Part shown: positions 39,301 to 49,200 of the stretch, piece after piece
Numbering within the stretch: position 1 is the stretch's first letter
How the letters are laid out: each line of letters opens with the position of its first letter
NCBI RefSeq assembly: GCF_000026205.1
Contig: NC_011047.1
Coordinates: 62,001 to 126,000 of the forward strand
Length of the DNA: 64,000 nt
Reading direction: 5' to 3'
Origin: Candidatus Phytoplasma mali
GTDB taxonomy: Bacteria > Bacillota_I > Bacilli_A > Acholeplasmatales > Acholeplasmataceae
Position numbers and translations under genes: made by a program
The notes under the pieces: model-generated
Told to the model about the DNA's origin: nothing
Seen by the model: only the letters and a program-made list of their open reading frames with translations
Database searches by the model: none

Positions 39301-40956
39301 AAACTTCGCTGCTAATCTTTTTAAAGAAAAAAATTTCATAAAACTACTAAAATAATATTGTGATAAAGCTAAAGTATCAATAACTGGAAGTAAGGGAAAT
39401 GAAATATTTAATTGTTTAGATTTTTCAAAAATAAAACTTACATCAAAAGAAGCATTATGAGCTACTAAACATGTATTTTTAATAAATTTCAAAAAATCAG
39501 GAAGTACTTGTAAAATTTTGGGAGCATTTTTTAATGTTTCATTTTTTATTTTAGTTAATAAATAAATATTTTCAGGTAAATCTATTTCTGGATTAACTAA
39601 AGAATAAAATTGATCAATAACAATGTTATTTTTAATCTTAAAACCAGAGATTTCAATAATTTTATCTCTAACCTTAGAAAAACCTGTAGTTTCAATATCA
39701 AAAACAACATATTCCATATTTTTTAAAATAAAATCTTTAAACTCGGAATGCTTATTATGATTAGTTATAAAAATTGGTTTTTCTTCAATAAATTCTAACT
39801 CCGCGCCATAAATAGGTTTAATTTTTTTATCTTTAGAATATTTAAAAATTTCAGGATAGGCGTAAATACCATTATGATCTGTAAAAGCAATGGCTTTGTG
39901 TCCCCATTCTTCGGCTTTTTCTAAATAATCTTTAGCACTAGTAATCGCATCTAAATTAGACATTTTAGTATGCAAATGAAATTCAATTCTCTTTTGACCG
40001 GGATAATCATCTTTTCTCATTAAATAAAAAGGAGTTGTATTCAAAATATTATAGCAGAAGTCTATTTCTTTATCATTAAATGTTAAATTTAATAATATTT
40101 TTTCTTTATATATTATATTTTTTTTATCTAAAGAAAAATTAATTTCAATTTCTTTATCTTTTTTTAATTCTGTTTCTAGATTTTTAATCTTTGTTTTATT
40201 TTTTGTATAAAATAAAATTTTAATAGAATTATCAGATTGACATAAAAAAAAACTAAATTGATAAGAACCATTTTTACACTTTCTAGACTCAGGAAATAAA
40301 ATATAACCTTTAATTTTAATTTTATTACCATAATTATCTTTAAATTTTTGTAAATTTTGTTTTTCAAAAGGTAATTCATTAAGATCATATAATAAATTTA
40401 TATTATCAATATTTTTTTTAATTACATTGGTTTCATCTTTTAAAAAAAATTCTTTTAATTTTAATTTCAAATTACAATTATCTTTAAAAAATTTTTCTAA
40501 ATTATTGTATTCTTCAGAATTAATTAAAGCTATAAAATCACAAGATTCAACCAAAATTTCAAAAAAATCACCATTTAATATAACATTATCTTTATATTTT
40601 TCTAATTTATCTATATATTTAAATTTTAGATAATCTTTAATATCTTCTTTAAATAATTTAAAAATATATTTATATTCATGTTCATTAACATAGCATTTAT
40701 CAAAAATAAAATAATAATTTATTTTTAAATCATTTATTTGATTATTATTTTCTTTTTGAATAATTTCTTTTAATTCTGTCAAACATTTTGTCAAAGCAAC
40801 AAAATTATCAATTTTTTGCGTTATAAATAAATTAATTTTAATTTTCTTTAATTTTTCAAAAATACAAACTTTTTTTATATTAATTTTATTAGTATCTAAA
40901 ATTGAATATTTTTCTACTAAAGAATTTAAAAATTGTGAAATTTTATTAGAAGACAT
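36388..40956 (-). CDS. polC: DNA polymerase III alpha subunit, PolC type, with duplicated insert
   Basis: Replicative polymerase with built-in proofreading, 1522 residues. Order: divergent N-terminal domain, OB domain, PHP domain (RIEFHLHTKMSNLDA, AIAFTDHNGIYAYPE), an inserted DEDDh 3'-5' exonuclease (YVVFDIETTGFSKVRD ... CLVAHNASFDVSF ... EHHRAKDDAKAT), palm with YLVGSRGSIGSSLVA, a zinc-binding module, catalytic DIDLNFAGD, and fingers/HhH. The zinc module CPKC ... CPNCGSGTKLKKDG is split by an extra coiled-coil segment of about 55 residues made of two copies of a 25-residue unit. A weak AAAGAGAT site precedes the ATG. Confidence 0.97.
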   Translation of the reverse strand: MSSNKISQFLNSLVEKYSILDTNKINIKKVCIFEKLKKIKINLFITQKIDNFVALTKCLTELKEIIQKENNNQINDLKINYYFIFDKCYVNEHEYKYIFKLFKEDIKDYLKFKYIDKLEKYKDNVILNGDFFEILVESCDFIALINSEEYNNLEKFFKDNCNLKLKLKEFFLKDETNVIKKNIDNINLLYDLNELPFEKQNLQKFKDNYGNKIKIKGYILFPESRKCKNGSYQFSFFLCQSDNSIKILFYTKNKTKIKNLETELKKDKEIEINFSLDKKNIIYKEKILLNLTFNDKEIDFCYNILNTTPFYLMRKDDYPGQKRIEFHLHTKMSNLDAITSAKDYLEKAEEWGHKAIAFTDHNGIYAYPEIFKYSKDKKIKPIYGAELEFIEEKPIFITNHNKHSEFKDFILKNMEYVVFDIETTGFSKVRDKIIEISGFKIKNNIVIDQFYSLVNPEIDLPENIYLLTKIKNETLKNAPKILQVLPDFLKFIKNTCLVAHNASFDVSFIFEKSKQLNISFPLLPVIDTLALSQYYFSSFMKFFSLKRLAAKFKVKLEEHHRAKDDAKATTEIFMKILNLLENEYKVFTFYDLGDTLSSKYERTYDINVLVSNQIGYRNLFKVLSDALTNNFYKKPRVLKSVLHQYREGLLIGSGCYNGNVFEIALNDDLESLKKAISFYDYIEVQPPQSYNHLIYELGIEGKKIIEQTILKIIQESKKQKKIIIASGDVHYLHPYEKIYREIYINAKLIGGGLHKLSKYEIAQLPDNAFLTTQEMLDSFNFLDSEIAKEIVITNTNILNQKIEKIKIFPNKLFSLSDDAFKENLNIDSIKLEIKSIVNSKLTELYGKKPHDLIKDRINKEFEIINGDEKDPNSLNFSPIYYLSHLLVKKSLSDGYLVGSRGSIGSSLVAKLLEITEVNPLKPHYICPKCFFYTDIKIISQEKEQQIKNLEKNKNNLQIQINNLTIEKEQQIKNLEKNKNNLQIQINNLNQELNEIRKVYSGYDLPNKDCPNCGSGTKLKKDGNDIPFETFLGIEGNKIPDIDLNFAGDYQLKAHNYIKELLGKYNVFRAGTIQTVAERNAYGYIKGFLKDKQQFLNESEISRRTKVIQGVKRSTGQHPGGIVIVPKECSIYDITPIQYPANDKDSEWKTTHFDYHSFENNLLKLDILGHDDPIMIKFLMDYVEKNPQEFDFNKAQDIPLDDELVYKIFSEDNEIKGYTVLGIPEFGTVFVRRMLKDIVNKDSQKTILKFSDLVKISGLSHGTGVWTNNAEKLIDHNEKNHREFNEIIACRDDIMIQLIEKKIEPLKAFEIMEFIRKGLPSQNKEQWSEYKKIMKENQIEDWYIDSAKKIEYLFPKAHAVAYVIMAMRIAWFKFHKPLLFYSGYFSKRADHFDYDTMTSDKYNAIENKINFLNNNIKNSAKEANLLSILKVAKEFRNRKEKFQFFPIDLNKSEKNNFILVKNQGLLMPFITLDGLGPVAASRIIEERKIKPFTKKDFLKRSKVNKTIFSKIESMGLLNSLSDE
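37992..38136. repeat. 75-bp tandem repeat inside polC
   Basis: Two identical 70-base copies (37992–38061 and 38067–38136) separated by GATAG, with a period of 75 bases. In protein they give two copies of EQQIKNLEKNKNNLQIQINN. The period is a multiple of three, so copy number can change without breaking polC. Confidence 0.95.
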
Positions 40957-41080
40957 AATTTTATCTCTTTATCATTATCTTTTTATCATTAATATATCTA
41001 AAAAAAATCACATATTTTATTATGTGATTGTTATAATATAAATTTATATATAATTTAACTTTAAAATAATTAATAATATT

Positions 41081-41166
41081 TGGTACTGATAGTCGGATTC
41101 GAACCGACATGAGTTTTACCTCGTTTGATTTTGAGTCAAATGCGTCTACCATTTCGCCACATCAGC
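41081..41166 (-). tRNA. tRNA-Leu, anticodon CAA
   Basis: An 86-base class II tRNA with encoded CCA. The 5' acceptor GCTGATG pairs with TATCAGT, the D arm is TGGCGAAATGGTAGACGCA, and the anticodon stem-loop TTTGA CTCAAAA TCAAA has anticodon CAA (reads UUG). A long variable arm and the T loop GGTTCGAATCC follow. Length and variable arm are typical of tRNA-Leu. Confidence 0.96.
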
Positions 41167-41290
41167 ATAAAAACATAATTAAAAATATAATTAATCACTA
41201 ATAAATATTATAACATTAAAAAATAATTATTTCAATTTTTAATATTAATTAATATTTAATTAATATTAAAAATTGAAAAAATAAAAAATA

Positions 41291-42049
41291 TTAAAAATTT
41301 TTTTTAATATTTGGTGATTTTAAAAGAATTTTATTCATTATAAAACCAATAATCACCAAAGAAATATAAGGCAAAAAAACTCTATTAAAAATATGAATTA
41401 AAATATGAGTTTTAATTTGATCTTTAATAAAATCATTTAAAAAAGATATAAAAATTAATATTCCATCAGTTAAAAATAAAACCGAAATAAAAGATAACTT
41501 AAATTTTTCTTTTAAAAATTTTTGATAAATATCCATACCACCAGTAGTATATCCATAATTTCTAATTTGAGCCAAAGTGTAACCAAAAATAATTCCACCA
41601 AAAACTGCAGAACAAAAAAATTTATTTGTTTGATGATCAATTAAAAATCCACAAAAAAAATCATTAGGAAATTTAAAAAAATTACATAACCAGTCTATCA
41701 TCATTGTCTTTATTCTATTTATGGATTCAAATTGTTGTAAATAAGATAAAAACATTAAATCTAATATCAATATAAAAACAATTAAACAAGTTTTTAAAAA
41801 AACAGTTTTTGATTCTCTAAAAAAACATAAAACTAAAGCTAAAATATTTAATATTACATATAAATTGTAATTATATGAAAAATTAGGAGTATTTAGAATT
41901 TGTTGAGGAAATAATTTTTTTAAAATAATACATAGACCATCTAAACCACCATTTACAAAATCGCTTTCAAAAGAAAATAAATTTATTCCTATAGCTAAAA
42001 TGAAAATATTAATAAAGATAAAAAACCATTTATAAAAATTAATTTTCAT
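41291..42049 (-). CDS. YitT-family membrane protein
   Basis: A 252-residue integral membrane protein with about five or six spans. Recognisable YitT (DUF161) features are FVNGGLDGLCIILKKLF near the N-terminus, FGYTLAQIRNYGYTTGGMDI in the middle and a following span with FLNDFIKD. The C-terminal soluble DUF2179 domain of longer relatives is absent. Transport function is suspected for the family but not established. No strong ribosome binding site. Confidence 0.75.
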   Translation of the reverse strand: MKINFYKWFFIFINIFILAIGINLFSFESDFVNGGLDGLCIILKKLFPQQILNTPNFSYNYNLYVILNILALVLCFFRESKTVFLKTCLIVFILILDLMFLSYLQQFESINRIKTMMIDWLCNFFKFPNDFFCGFLIDHQTNKFFCSAVFGGIIFGYTLAQIRNYGYTTGGMDIYQKFLKEKFKLSFISVLFLTDGILIFISFLNDFIKDQIKTHILIHIFNRVFLPYISLVIIGFIMNKILLKSPNIKKNF

Positions 42050-42221
42050 TATTTTTTAAACTTTCCATTAATTTAAAACTTTAAAATATTAATAATTAAA
42101 ATCAAAAAATATTATATTATTATTTTTGAATAATTTTTTTTTATATATTTAATTTTTATTTTATTATATAAATATAAATAAATATTTTAAATATTATATA
42201 ATTTCTAAATTATTGAAATAA

Positions 42222-42526
42222 AGAACTAAGAAGAAATTAATTAGAATATATAAAACCGAAGGATTTAACAGATTTATAAACTTTAAAGTTTATAAGTTAG
42301 AAATTGATACTATGAAAATTTATGCCGTTCTTAAGTATAAAACTTGTAATTTAGAAAAATATCAATAATTAAAACAAAAGATAAATGAGCAAACTTATAA
42401 TAAAAATTAATTTAAATAAATAACAATCGTAAATTATAAATTTTGCTCTTTATGTGGCAAATTAAGGGCTTCTTTTCTAATTAGGAAAAAATATGATGTA
42501 TATACGCGTAGGGTGGCCCCTCTCTA
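42222..42526 (+). ncRNA. Candidate structured RNA with T-box-like motif (orphan)
   Basis: A gene-free stretch with nested helices: AAGAAC (about 42222) can pair with GTTCTT (about 42331) around a perfect 22-base palindrome (42274–42295). A long hairpin GAGCAAAcTTATAAT/ATTATAAATTTTGCTC follows at 42387–42448, then a GC-rich element TAGGGTGGCCCCTCTC near 42510. This order resembles Stem I, Stem III and the T-box AGGGTGG of a T-box leader, but the motif is imperfect and no plus-strand gene follows for 1.7 kb. Strand and identity are uncertain; it may be a relic or another RNA. Confidence 0.3.
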
Positions 42527-42805
42527 ATTTCGATAAAAAAGAATTAAAATATATAATTAACGCTATATATACTTAGAAAATTAATTATAAGATAATTCAA
42601 TGTAAAATATATGAATTCTTATAATAATAAGAAAATAAAAACCCTCATTTATATTAAGATCAATAATATAAATAAAAAACTAAATATGATTATTATCAAA
42701 AGTTTAATTTTAAGAAATTTATTTAAAACTAAATGAGTAATATATGAAATTTTTTAAAAAAATAATAATATTAGTTATTTAATTATTTCCATTATTGATG
42801 ATTAT
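42527..42805. other. Intergenic AT-rich spacer
   Basis: About 280 bases between the structured RNA candidate and the end of the glycosyltransferase gene. No ORF or clear hairpin. Confidence 0.4.
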
Positions 42806-44002
42806 TTATGATATTAAAAATTTTGTAGATGATTTTTTAATCGCTTTTCGATAAACATCTAAAACTTTTTTAGCGAAATCTTCAGAATTATATTTTAAAA
42901 TAGATAATTTAGCTTGTTGTGATAATGTTTGACATTTAATTGGGTGATGATATAAATCAGTTAAAATATTAATTAATTCTTTAGGTGAAGTAAAGAAAAA
43001 CCCATTTTTACCATGTAATAACACATTTTCTAAAACTGCATCATATCGAGCTACCAAAGGTAAAGAAGCAGCTAAAGCTTCTATATATGTTAAACCTTGA
43101 GTTTCAAATAAGGAAGCACTAAGGAAAACATTTCCTAATTGATAATATAAACCTAATTCTTTGTAAGGTATAAAACCTACAAAAATTACATGTTCAATAA
43201 TATTTAATTTTTTTACTTGCTGTTCTAATTTATTCCTAATAGGACCATCACCAATAATTAAAAACTTACTAAGAGGATTATCTAAAATAAAAAAACTAAA
43301 AACTCGGATTAAGTAATCAACTTCTTTTTCTTCGGATAAACGTCCAACATATAAACATACAAACATATTGGTTAAATTCAATTTTTGTCTTAAACAAGTG
43401 ATTTTATCGGATGCATAATTTTCACTATAAAATTGAGAAAGATTTAACTGAGTCGGAATAATATGATAATCGCCTTTAATTTTATACTTATTTTTACAAT
43501 GTTGTAAAGTTTTTAATGAAGGTAAAATAACAACGTTGGATTGAGAAATAAATTTATAATGTAATTTTCTAATTTGTCTAAAACCAAAATTTTTAAAAAA
43601 TTGAGGCCATTTATAAAAAACTTTATTTATTAATAGATCATAAAAAGAGTGTAATGTATAAACAGTGCTGATTTTTAGTTTCTGGTGAGCATAAAGTCCT
43701 AATTTACCCATACTGAATTCTGTATGAATATGAATTATATCTAAATTCAGTTCAGCAATTAAGGACAAATATTTTTTATATCGTAAAATAAAATAATATC
43801 CTGAAAATTGTTTTAACGGAATTCGTATTCCTGGCAATCTAATAATATAAGATTGAGATATTTTAACTTTTTTTGAATTATCAACAGTTATAATATAAAC
43901 TTCATGTCCGAATGATTCTAAAATTTCTTTTAAAGCTTTAGCGGAAACTATAACTCCCCCAATAAGAGGTTCATAACCATCTATAAAAAAACCTATACGC
44001 AA
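42806..44002 (-). CDS. GT4 glycosyltransferase, diacylglycerol glucosyltransferase-like
   Basis: A 398-residue GT-B enzyme. N-terminal MRIGFFIDGYEPLIGGV is the acceptor side, DIIHIHTEFSMGKLGL is the middle landmark, and the C-terminal donor domain has YVGRLSEEKEVDYLI, FLIIGDGP and the E-x7-E region FETQGLTYIEALAASLPLVA. The pattern is close to 1,2-diacylglycerol 3-glucosyltransferases of Acholeplasma and relatives, which make membrane glucolipids from UDP-glucose. The exact acceptor is inferred. Start is TTG, supported by AAGGAAAG six bases upstream. Confidence 0.85.
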   Translation of the reverse strand: MRIGFFIDGYEPLIGGVIVSAKALKEILESFGHEVYIITVDNSKKVKISQSYIIRLPGIRIPLKQFSGYYFILRYKKYLSLIAELNLDIIHIHTEFSMGKLGLYAHQKLKISTVYTLHSFYDLLINKVFYKWPQFFKNFGFRQIRKLHYKFISQSNVVILPSLKTLQHCKNKYKIKGDYHIIPTQLNLSQFYSENYASDKITCLRQKLNLTNMFVCLYVGRLSEEKEVDYLIRVFSFFILDNPLSKFLIIGDGPIRNKLEQQVKKLNIIEHVIFVGFIPYKELGLYYQLGNVFLSASLFETQGLTYIEALAASLPLVARYDAVLENVLLHGKNGFFFTSPKELINILTDLYHHPIKCQTLSQQAKLSILKYNSEDFAKKVLDVYRKAIKKSSTKFLIS

Positions 44003-44172
44003 TTTTTACTTTCCTTCTTAATTATTTTTAAAATATTAATAATATAATATATTTTTTTTAAAAAAAATATTTTATTTTTCTTTCTAATCTAATAATATAA
44101 ACTTTTTTAAATAAAAGTAAAAATAAATTTTTTTCTAATACAAAATTAATTATAACTAAAAAAATGTTTTTT

Positions 44173-44203
44173 TTGAGATTATTAAATGTTATAATGTTAT
44201 AAT
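44173..44203 (+). promoter_or_regulatory. Possible promoter for the 44.3–45.8 kb operon
   Basis: TTGAGA (44173–44178) and TATAAT (44198–44203) are 19 bases apart; a second TATAAT overlaps at 44190–44195. They lie about 100 bases upstream of the ATG at 44306, in the divergent region between the glycosyltransferase and the membrane-protein pair. Such words are common in AT-rich DNA, so the support is modest. Confidence 0.35.
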
Positions 44204-44305
44204 TAAGTTTAGTAAAAAAAATATTAAATTCAAATAGGAAAAAATATCCAAAATAAAATTATCAATAATTGACATCAAAATATTTGTTAATAAGAGGAAA
44301 TCAAT

Positions 44306-44920
44306 ATGTTTTTAAAAAAATCTTTATACAACAAAAAAACTCCAAAAATGAAAATAACTTTAATATTGAATTATTTAATAATTTGTATTATAGGAATGTT
44401 CCAAGGTATTAAACAAGGCATACGAGATAAAAGAAATTTTTTTTCTATAGGTTTATTTACTCGCCAAAATAGTATAATATTAAATATTTTTCTTTCACTA
44501 TGTTTGAATAAAAAATTCCAAAATTCTAAATATTATTTATATTCTAGTTTTATTTTATTAATTAATAATTTAATTATTTTTTTTATTTGCTTTTGGGAAA
44601 CTAAAAAACCTCATTGTTATTTGTTAGAACATAAAATAATTCCTTTAATGTTTATTTTATTTTATTTTTATTTCAACAAAAAAATTATTAATTTAAATCA
44701 TTCTTATATTGGTTTAATTTATCCTTTTTTTTATTTAGCCATCATTATGTTATTAGGAACTTATGATAAAAATTATTATCCTTATAAAATGTTCAATGAT
44801 TTTGCATTTTTTTCGCAAGATCATTTTATAATATTGAGAATTTTTCTATCATTAGTAATGATATTATTAAGTTTATGGTTAATTATTATTTTAAAAAAAT
44901 CAACTCAAAAAAAAACATAA
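44306..44920 (+). CDS. Pr6Pr/DUF1600-like integral membrane protein
   Basis: A 204-residue protein with about six membrane spans. The pattern CYLLEHKIIPLMFILFYFYF, LIYPFFYLAIIMLL and YYPYKMFNDF matches the Pr6Pr/DUF1600 type common in mollicutes (His in the third span, Tyr-Pro-Tyr near the fifth). Biochemical role not established. An AAGAGGAAA site precedes the ATG. It is followed in the same direction by a PAP2-like protein. Confidence 0.65.
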   Translation: MFLKKSLYNKKTPKMKITLILNYLIICIIGMFQGIKQGIRDKRNFFSIGLFTRQNSIILNIFLSLCLNKKFQNSKYYLYSSFILLINNLIIFFICFWETKKPHCYLLEHKIIPLMFILFYFYFNKKIINLNHSYIGLIYPFFYLAIIMLLGTYDKNYYPYKMFNDFAFFSQDHFIILRIFLSLVMILLSLWLIIILKKSTQKKT

Positions 44921-44934
44921 AATATTTATCATTT

Positions 44935-44986
44935 AAATAGAAAAAATATTTTATATCTAAATATATTGAAATAATTTTTTCTATTT
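44935..44986 (+). terminator. Intergenic hairpin, possible attenuating terminator
   Basis: A perfect 13-base stem AAATAGAAAAAAT/ATTTTTTCTATTT with an AT-rich loop of about 26 bases lies between the two membrane-protein genes. With no long T run after it, it may trim or partly stop the transcript. Confidence 0.45.
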
Positions 44987-45014
44987 AAAATAAAAATGAT
45001 GAAAGGTTTTTTAT

Positions 45015-45788
45015 ATGTTAATGATAAAAAATAAAAAAAATATTCCAATAATTAAAAAATATATATTTATATATTTTTTAATTATTGGAACACAATTTAT
45101 TAGTTATTTCTGTTTAACCAAATTAATAGTTTTTTTATATTATTCTGGGAAACAAAATAATAGTAATCTTTCATTAATTGGTTTTATAAATAATAATAAT
45201 ATACAGTTACAAAAAATTTTAAATTTAGGATTTTGTGATGAAAATGGTAAATTCCCAGATCATGATTATTTAAAATATCTAATTTATATATATTTAGGAA
45301 TTATTTATTATTGGTATTTGGTTCTACCGTATTTTTTTTATCAATATTTAGATAAAAAACAAAAAAAACAATTATATGATTTATTTATTAAAACCTTAAT
45401 TATTTCTTATATCATTTTTATTATATTACCAATTAAAAGCCCTGAAACAAATATAATTTCGTCTCTAGAGTTTCCAAAACAACCTAATATTAGAAACAAT
45501 TTAACTAATAATCTTTTAAATTTCACTTATCAAATAGATAATGATAGAGTATGTTCATGTCCTAGTTTACATGTTTTATTTACTTATATTAGTTTTGTTA
45601 TTTTTCGTTCTAATAGTAAAATTCCAAAATCAATAATCTATGGACAACTAATTTTAACTATTTTAGTGTGGGTTTCAACTTTCGCCTTAAAACAACATTT
45701 TATTATCGATGGGATAATATCTACTATTTTAACTGAAATAGTTTTTATATTATCATCAAAAAAAACAAAAAATAAAATAACTAATTAA
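45015..45788 (+). CDS. PAP2-superfamily membrane phosphatase/phosphotransferase-like protein
   Basis: A 257-residue protein with about six membrane spans. The PAP2 signature halves are visible: CPSLHVLFTYISF (P-S-x-H) and STFALKQHFIIDGI (H-x3-D). The first motif (KxxxxxxRP) is not clear; PIKSPETN precedes it and may be a diverged form, as in the inositol-phosphotransferase-like branch. Probable substrate is a lipid phosphate or lipid headgroup (inference). An AAAGG site precedes the ATG. It sits with the Pr6Pr-like gene and next to a diacylglycerol glucosyltransferase. Confidence 0.75.
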   Translation: MLMIKNKKNIPIIKKYIFIYFLIIGTQFISYFCLTKLIVFLYYSGKQNNSNLSLIGFINNNNIQLQKILNLGFCDENGKFPDHDYLKYLIYIYLGIIYYWYLVLPYFFYQYLDKKQKKQLYDLFIKTLIISYIIFIILPIKSPETNIISSLEFPKQPNIRNNLTNNLLNFTYQIDNDRVCSCPSLHVLFTYISFVIFRSNSKIPKSIIYGQLILTILVWVSTFALKQHFIIDGIISTILTEIVFILSSKKTKNKITN

Positions 45789-45865
45789 TTAAATTATTTA
45801 ATTTTTATAATAAAAAATAAAATTTATTTTAGTTAATAATAAACAATAATTGAAAAAAATATTAT

Positions 45866-45906
45866 AAAATAGAAGGTAAAAAAATTTATTTTTTACCTTC
45901 TATTTA
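45866..45906 (+). terminator. Strong hairpin terminator
   Basis: AAATAGAAGGTAAAAAA pairs with TTTTTTACCTTCTATTT around a short loop, 78 bases after the PAP2-like gene. It can act on both strands. Confidence 0.85.
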
Positions 45907-46292
45907 TAATAAACCCAAAATATTAAATTTATTTTATATATTTTATGATTAATAAATAGTTTTTTTTATATTTTAATTCTTTCTATACAGTTAACTAGTG
46001 AAATATAACTGGTATTTTACCTAATATAAGATTTCATAATTATGAAAAAAAATCAATAAACAAATATTTAAATCATAATAAAAAAATTTAAAAATTATAG
46101 TTAGTTTAGATAATTTTCTTATTTTATAATACATCGGGATCATTTAATTAATTATCTATTTTTTTAGTAACAATATTAACATATATATATATATAAAATT
46201 AAAAATGTTAAATAATTTAAATTATTCTGTTTCTTAAATAATAACTTTTAAATTAAATAAATTATAAAAATAAAAATAATTAAATTAGGTTT
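45907..46292. other. Intergenic AT-rich spacer with short TA run
   Basis: About 390 bases between convergent genes. Contains a (TA) run near 46180–46195; no gene or clear hairpin. Confidence 0.4.
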
Positions 46293-49200
46293 TTATATAT
46301 GAATAATATTTAGTTTTTTTTCATTTTTAAATTTTAAAGACGTTGGTTTAGCTGTCATATAACAAAATTCTCTAAAAATTTCATTTTTTAAATGCTCTTC
46401 AGAAATTTCAATATCAAAATCATCTAAAGTTAAATCAGTAAAATTAAATTCGGTTTTTATTTGTGAAATAATTTCTTTTTTAATATTATTACTTTCTTGT
46501 AATATTGTTGGTAAATTCGTTAAATATTTTTTTGATATATTAATATTTTTATTTGCAATGTTATTCAAGTCAATTTTGATATTTTGAATAATTAAATTTA
46601 ATATTTTTTCATTTTTAAATTTTAAAGATGTTGGTTTAGCTTTAATAATAATCTTATTTTCTTCTGTTGTAAGTTCAATATCAAAATCTTCTAAAGTTAA
46701 ATCATTAAAATTAAGATCTTTCTTTATGTTTGAAAATATTTTCTTTTTAATATTGATATCCTTTTTAATTAAAATTTCTTCATCTATTTCAATATTAAAA
46801 ATATCAATATTAACTAAATCTTTTCGATTATCTATTATTGAATAATTTAAATCAATTTCTTCTTTAATTATAAGATTTTTTTCCTCTGCTTTTATATTTA
46901 TAATTTTATTTTTACTATCAATTTTGATTTTAAAATCTGTTGAAGAAACATTTTCCAAATTCAATCTTTCTTTAAATATTTTAATTATTTTATTTTTTAT
47001 TTCAACTTCATTATTATCGCTTAAATTAATTGCTAATTTAGGTAATTTTAAAGCTGTTAAACTAATTCTTGGATCATCAATGATAAAAATCAAAAAATGA
47101 GAATTTTTTAAATATTTATTATTTTCATTAGCTATTATATTGATGGATTGTTGTCCAATATTAATGTCAAATGTTAAATTTTCTTCATTTACATCATTTA
47201 AATTAATTATTTTTTTAATTTCTAATAAAGTTTTTTCTTTAATATATTTTTTAACACTTGGATCATGATAATTATCTGTCGGAATATCTCGATAATCTAA
47301 AGATATTTGTTGTAAATTTTTTAAATTTGTTAAATCAATTTTAGTTTTTTCTAATTTCAAAGAAAATTGTTTTTTATTTTTATAATTATTAGATTCCTCT
47401 ACAGCTTGAACTGTTATTTTTTTTTCTGAATTTTTTATAATTTTAAAATCAGAAATAGTTAAACTATTCCAAAGAGAATTAATTTGTGGTTCTAATGATT
47501 GAATTTGTTCTAAAACTTTTTGTTTAAATAAATCATCATTATTTAAATTTTCTTCCTGAATGACAATATCAAAATCTTTAATGTTTATTAAATCTATTCT
47601 ATCATCTATCATTTTAAAATTTAATATTTTTGCATTTTGAAAATTTAAAGATGTTGGTTTAGCTTTAATAATAATTTTGTTTTCTTCTATTTTAAGTTGA
47701 ATATCAAAATCTTCTAAAGTTAAATCATTAAAAAAAGAATGTAATTCTTTAATTTTTAACAATAATGATTTTTTTATTTCTTCAATATTATTTTTATTCT
47801 TTTGACTTAAATTAAATAAAATTTGAGGCAAGTCGTTTATATTTTTTCTTTTATCAATTATTAATAAAGATAAAGTTGTTTCATGTTTAAAATTTAAAGA
47901 TGTTGGTTTAGCTTTAATAATAATCTTATTTTCTTCTGTTTTCAGTTGAATATCAAAATCTTCTAAAGTTAAATCTGAAAAAAAATCATTTTGAAGCAAT
48001 TGTTTCCAAACTTCTTCTTTATTTTTTTCATAATTTTGATAATTTCTTTTTTCAATTGTAATAATATCAAATTGATTTATTAAAGAGTCTTCTTTTTGTA
48101 AATCTTTTCTAATGGAATAAATTTTATCATAAGTAATAGAAAATTCTTTTTTATTTTTAAAATTTAAAGATGTTGGTTTAGCTTTAATAATAATTTTATT
48201 TTCATTTTTTTTTATTTCAACATCAATTTCATTTAAATTTAAATTAATAAATTTTGCTGAATCATTTTGTATTTTATTTATAAATTTTTTAAAACTATTG
48301 CTATAAATAGATAAATCTTGCTCATCCATAAAAATATAATCAATTTTAATATCTGCTAAATCTGTCTTCAAAGAAAATTTTGCAAGATGAAAAATTTTTT
48401 GATGTTCAAAATTAGTGGATGTATCTTTAGCTTGAATAAAAATTTTATTTTTTTCTTTATCTAAACTAATATCAAAATCATCTAACGTAAAATTAAAAAA
48501 AAGAGGTTCTGTAACTTTTATTTGGTCAAAAACTTTTAATTTAATTTTATAATTAAATAATAAATCATCTTCTGGTATATAAATCTTATCAATATTAATA
48601 CTTCGCAAATCTTTTTTATTTAAATTGAAGATAAAATTAAATTTTTTTTCATTTTGAAAATTTAAAGATGTTGGTTTAGCTTTAATAATAATTTCATATT
48701 CTTCTAATAAAATTTCAATATCAAAGTCATTTAAAGTTAAATTGAAAAACAAAATATCTAATTTTTGTATTTGCGGAAGAATTTCCAACTTAACAGCCGA
48801 TGCATTCATTAAATTTTGTTTACTAATTTTTAAACTATTCATTTCAATGTTAAGTTGTTGTAAATCTTTTTTCTCTTTTTTTAGTATCAAATCTAATTTT
48901 TTATGATTTTTAAATTTGAAAGACTTTGGTTTAGCTTTAATAATAATTTTATTTTCTTTTGTTTTAAGTTTAATATCAAAATCTTCTAAAGTTAAATCAC
49001 TAAAAAAATAATCTGATTGTTGAATTTGTTGAAGAATTTCAAATTTAACAACATCTATGTTTTCTAAATTTTGTTCATTAATAGAAATATTATTAAGTTT
49101 AATGTATTTTAAATTTGTCTTAAGTGTTTCCGTTTTGTAATCTAAAATTTTTTCATTTTTAAAATAAAGAGATTTTATGTTAGGTTTTACTATAATTTTA

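Noticed and set aside
42222-42526. RNase P RNA, tmRNA or 4.5S RNA in the orphan structured region
   Set aside because: I looked for GGAAAGTCC, the tmRNA ends and the GGAAGGAAGCA loop on both strands and found none.
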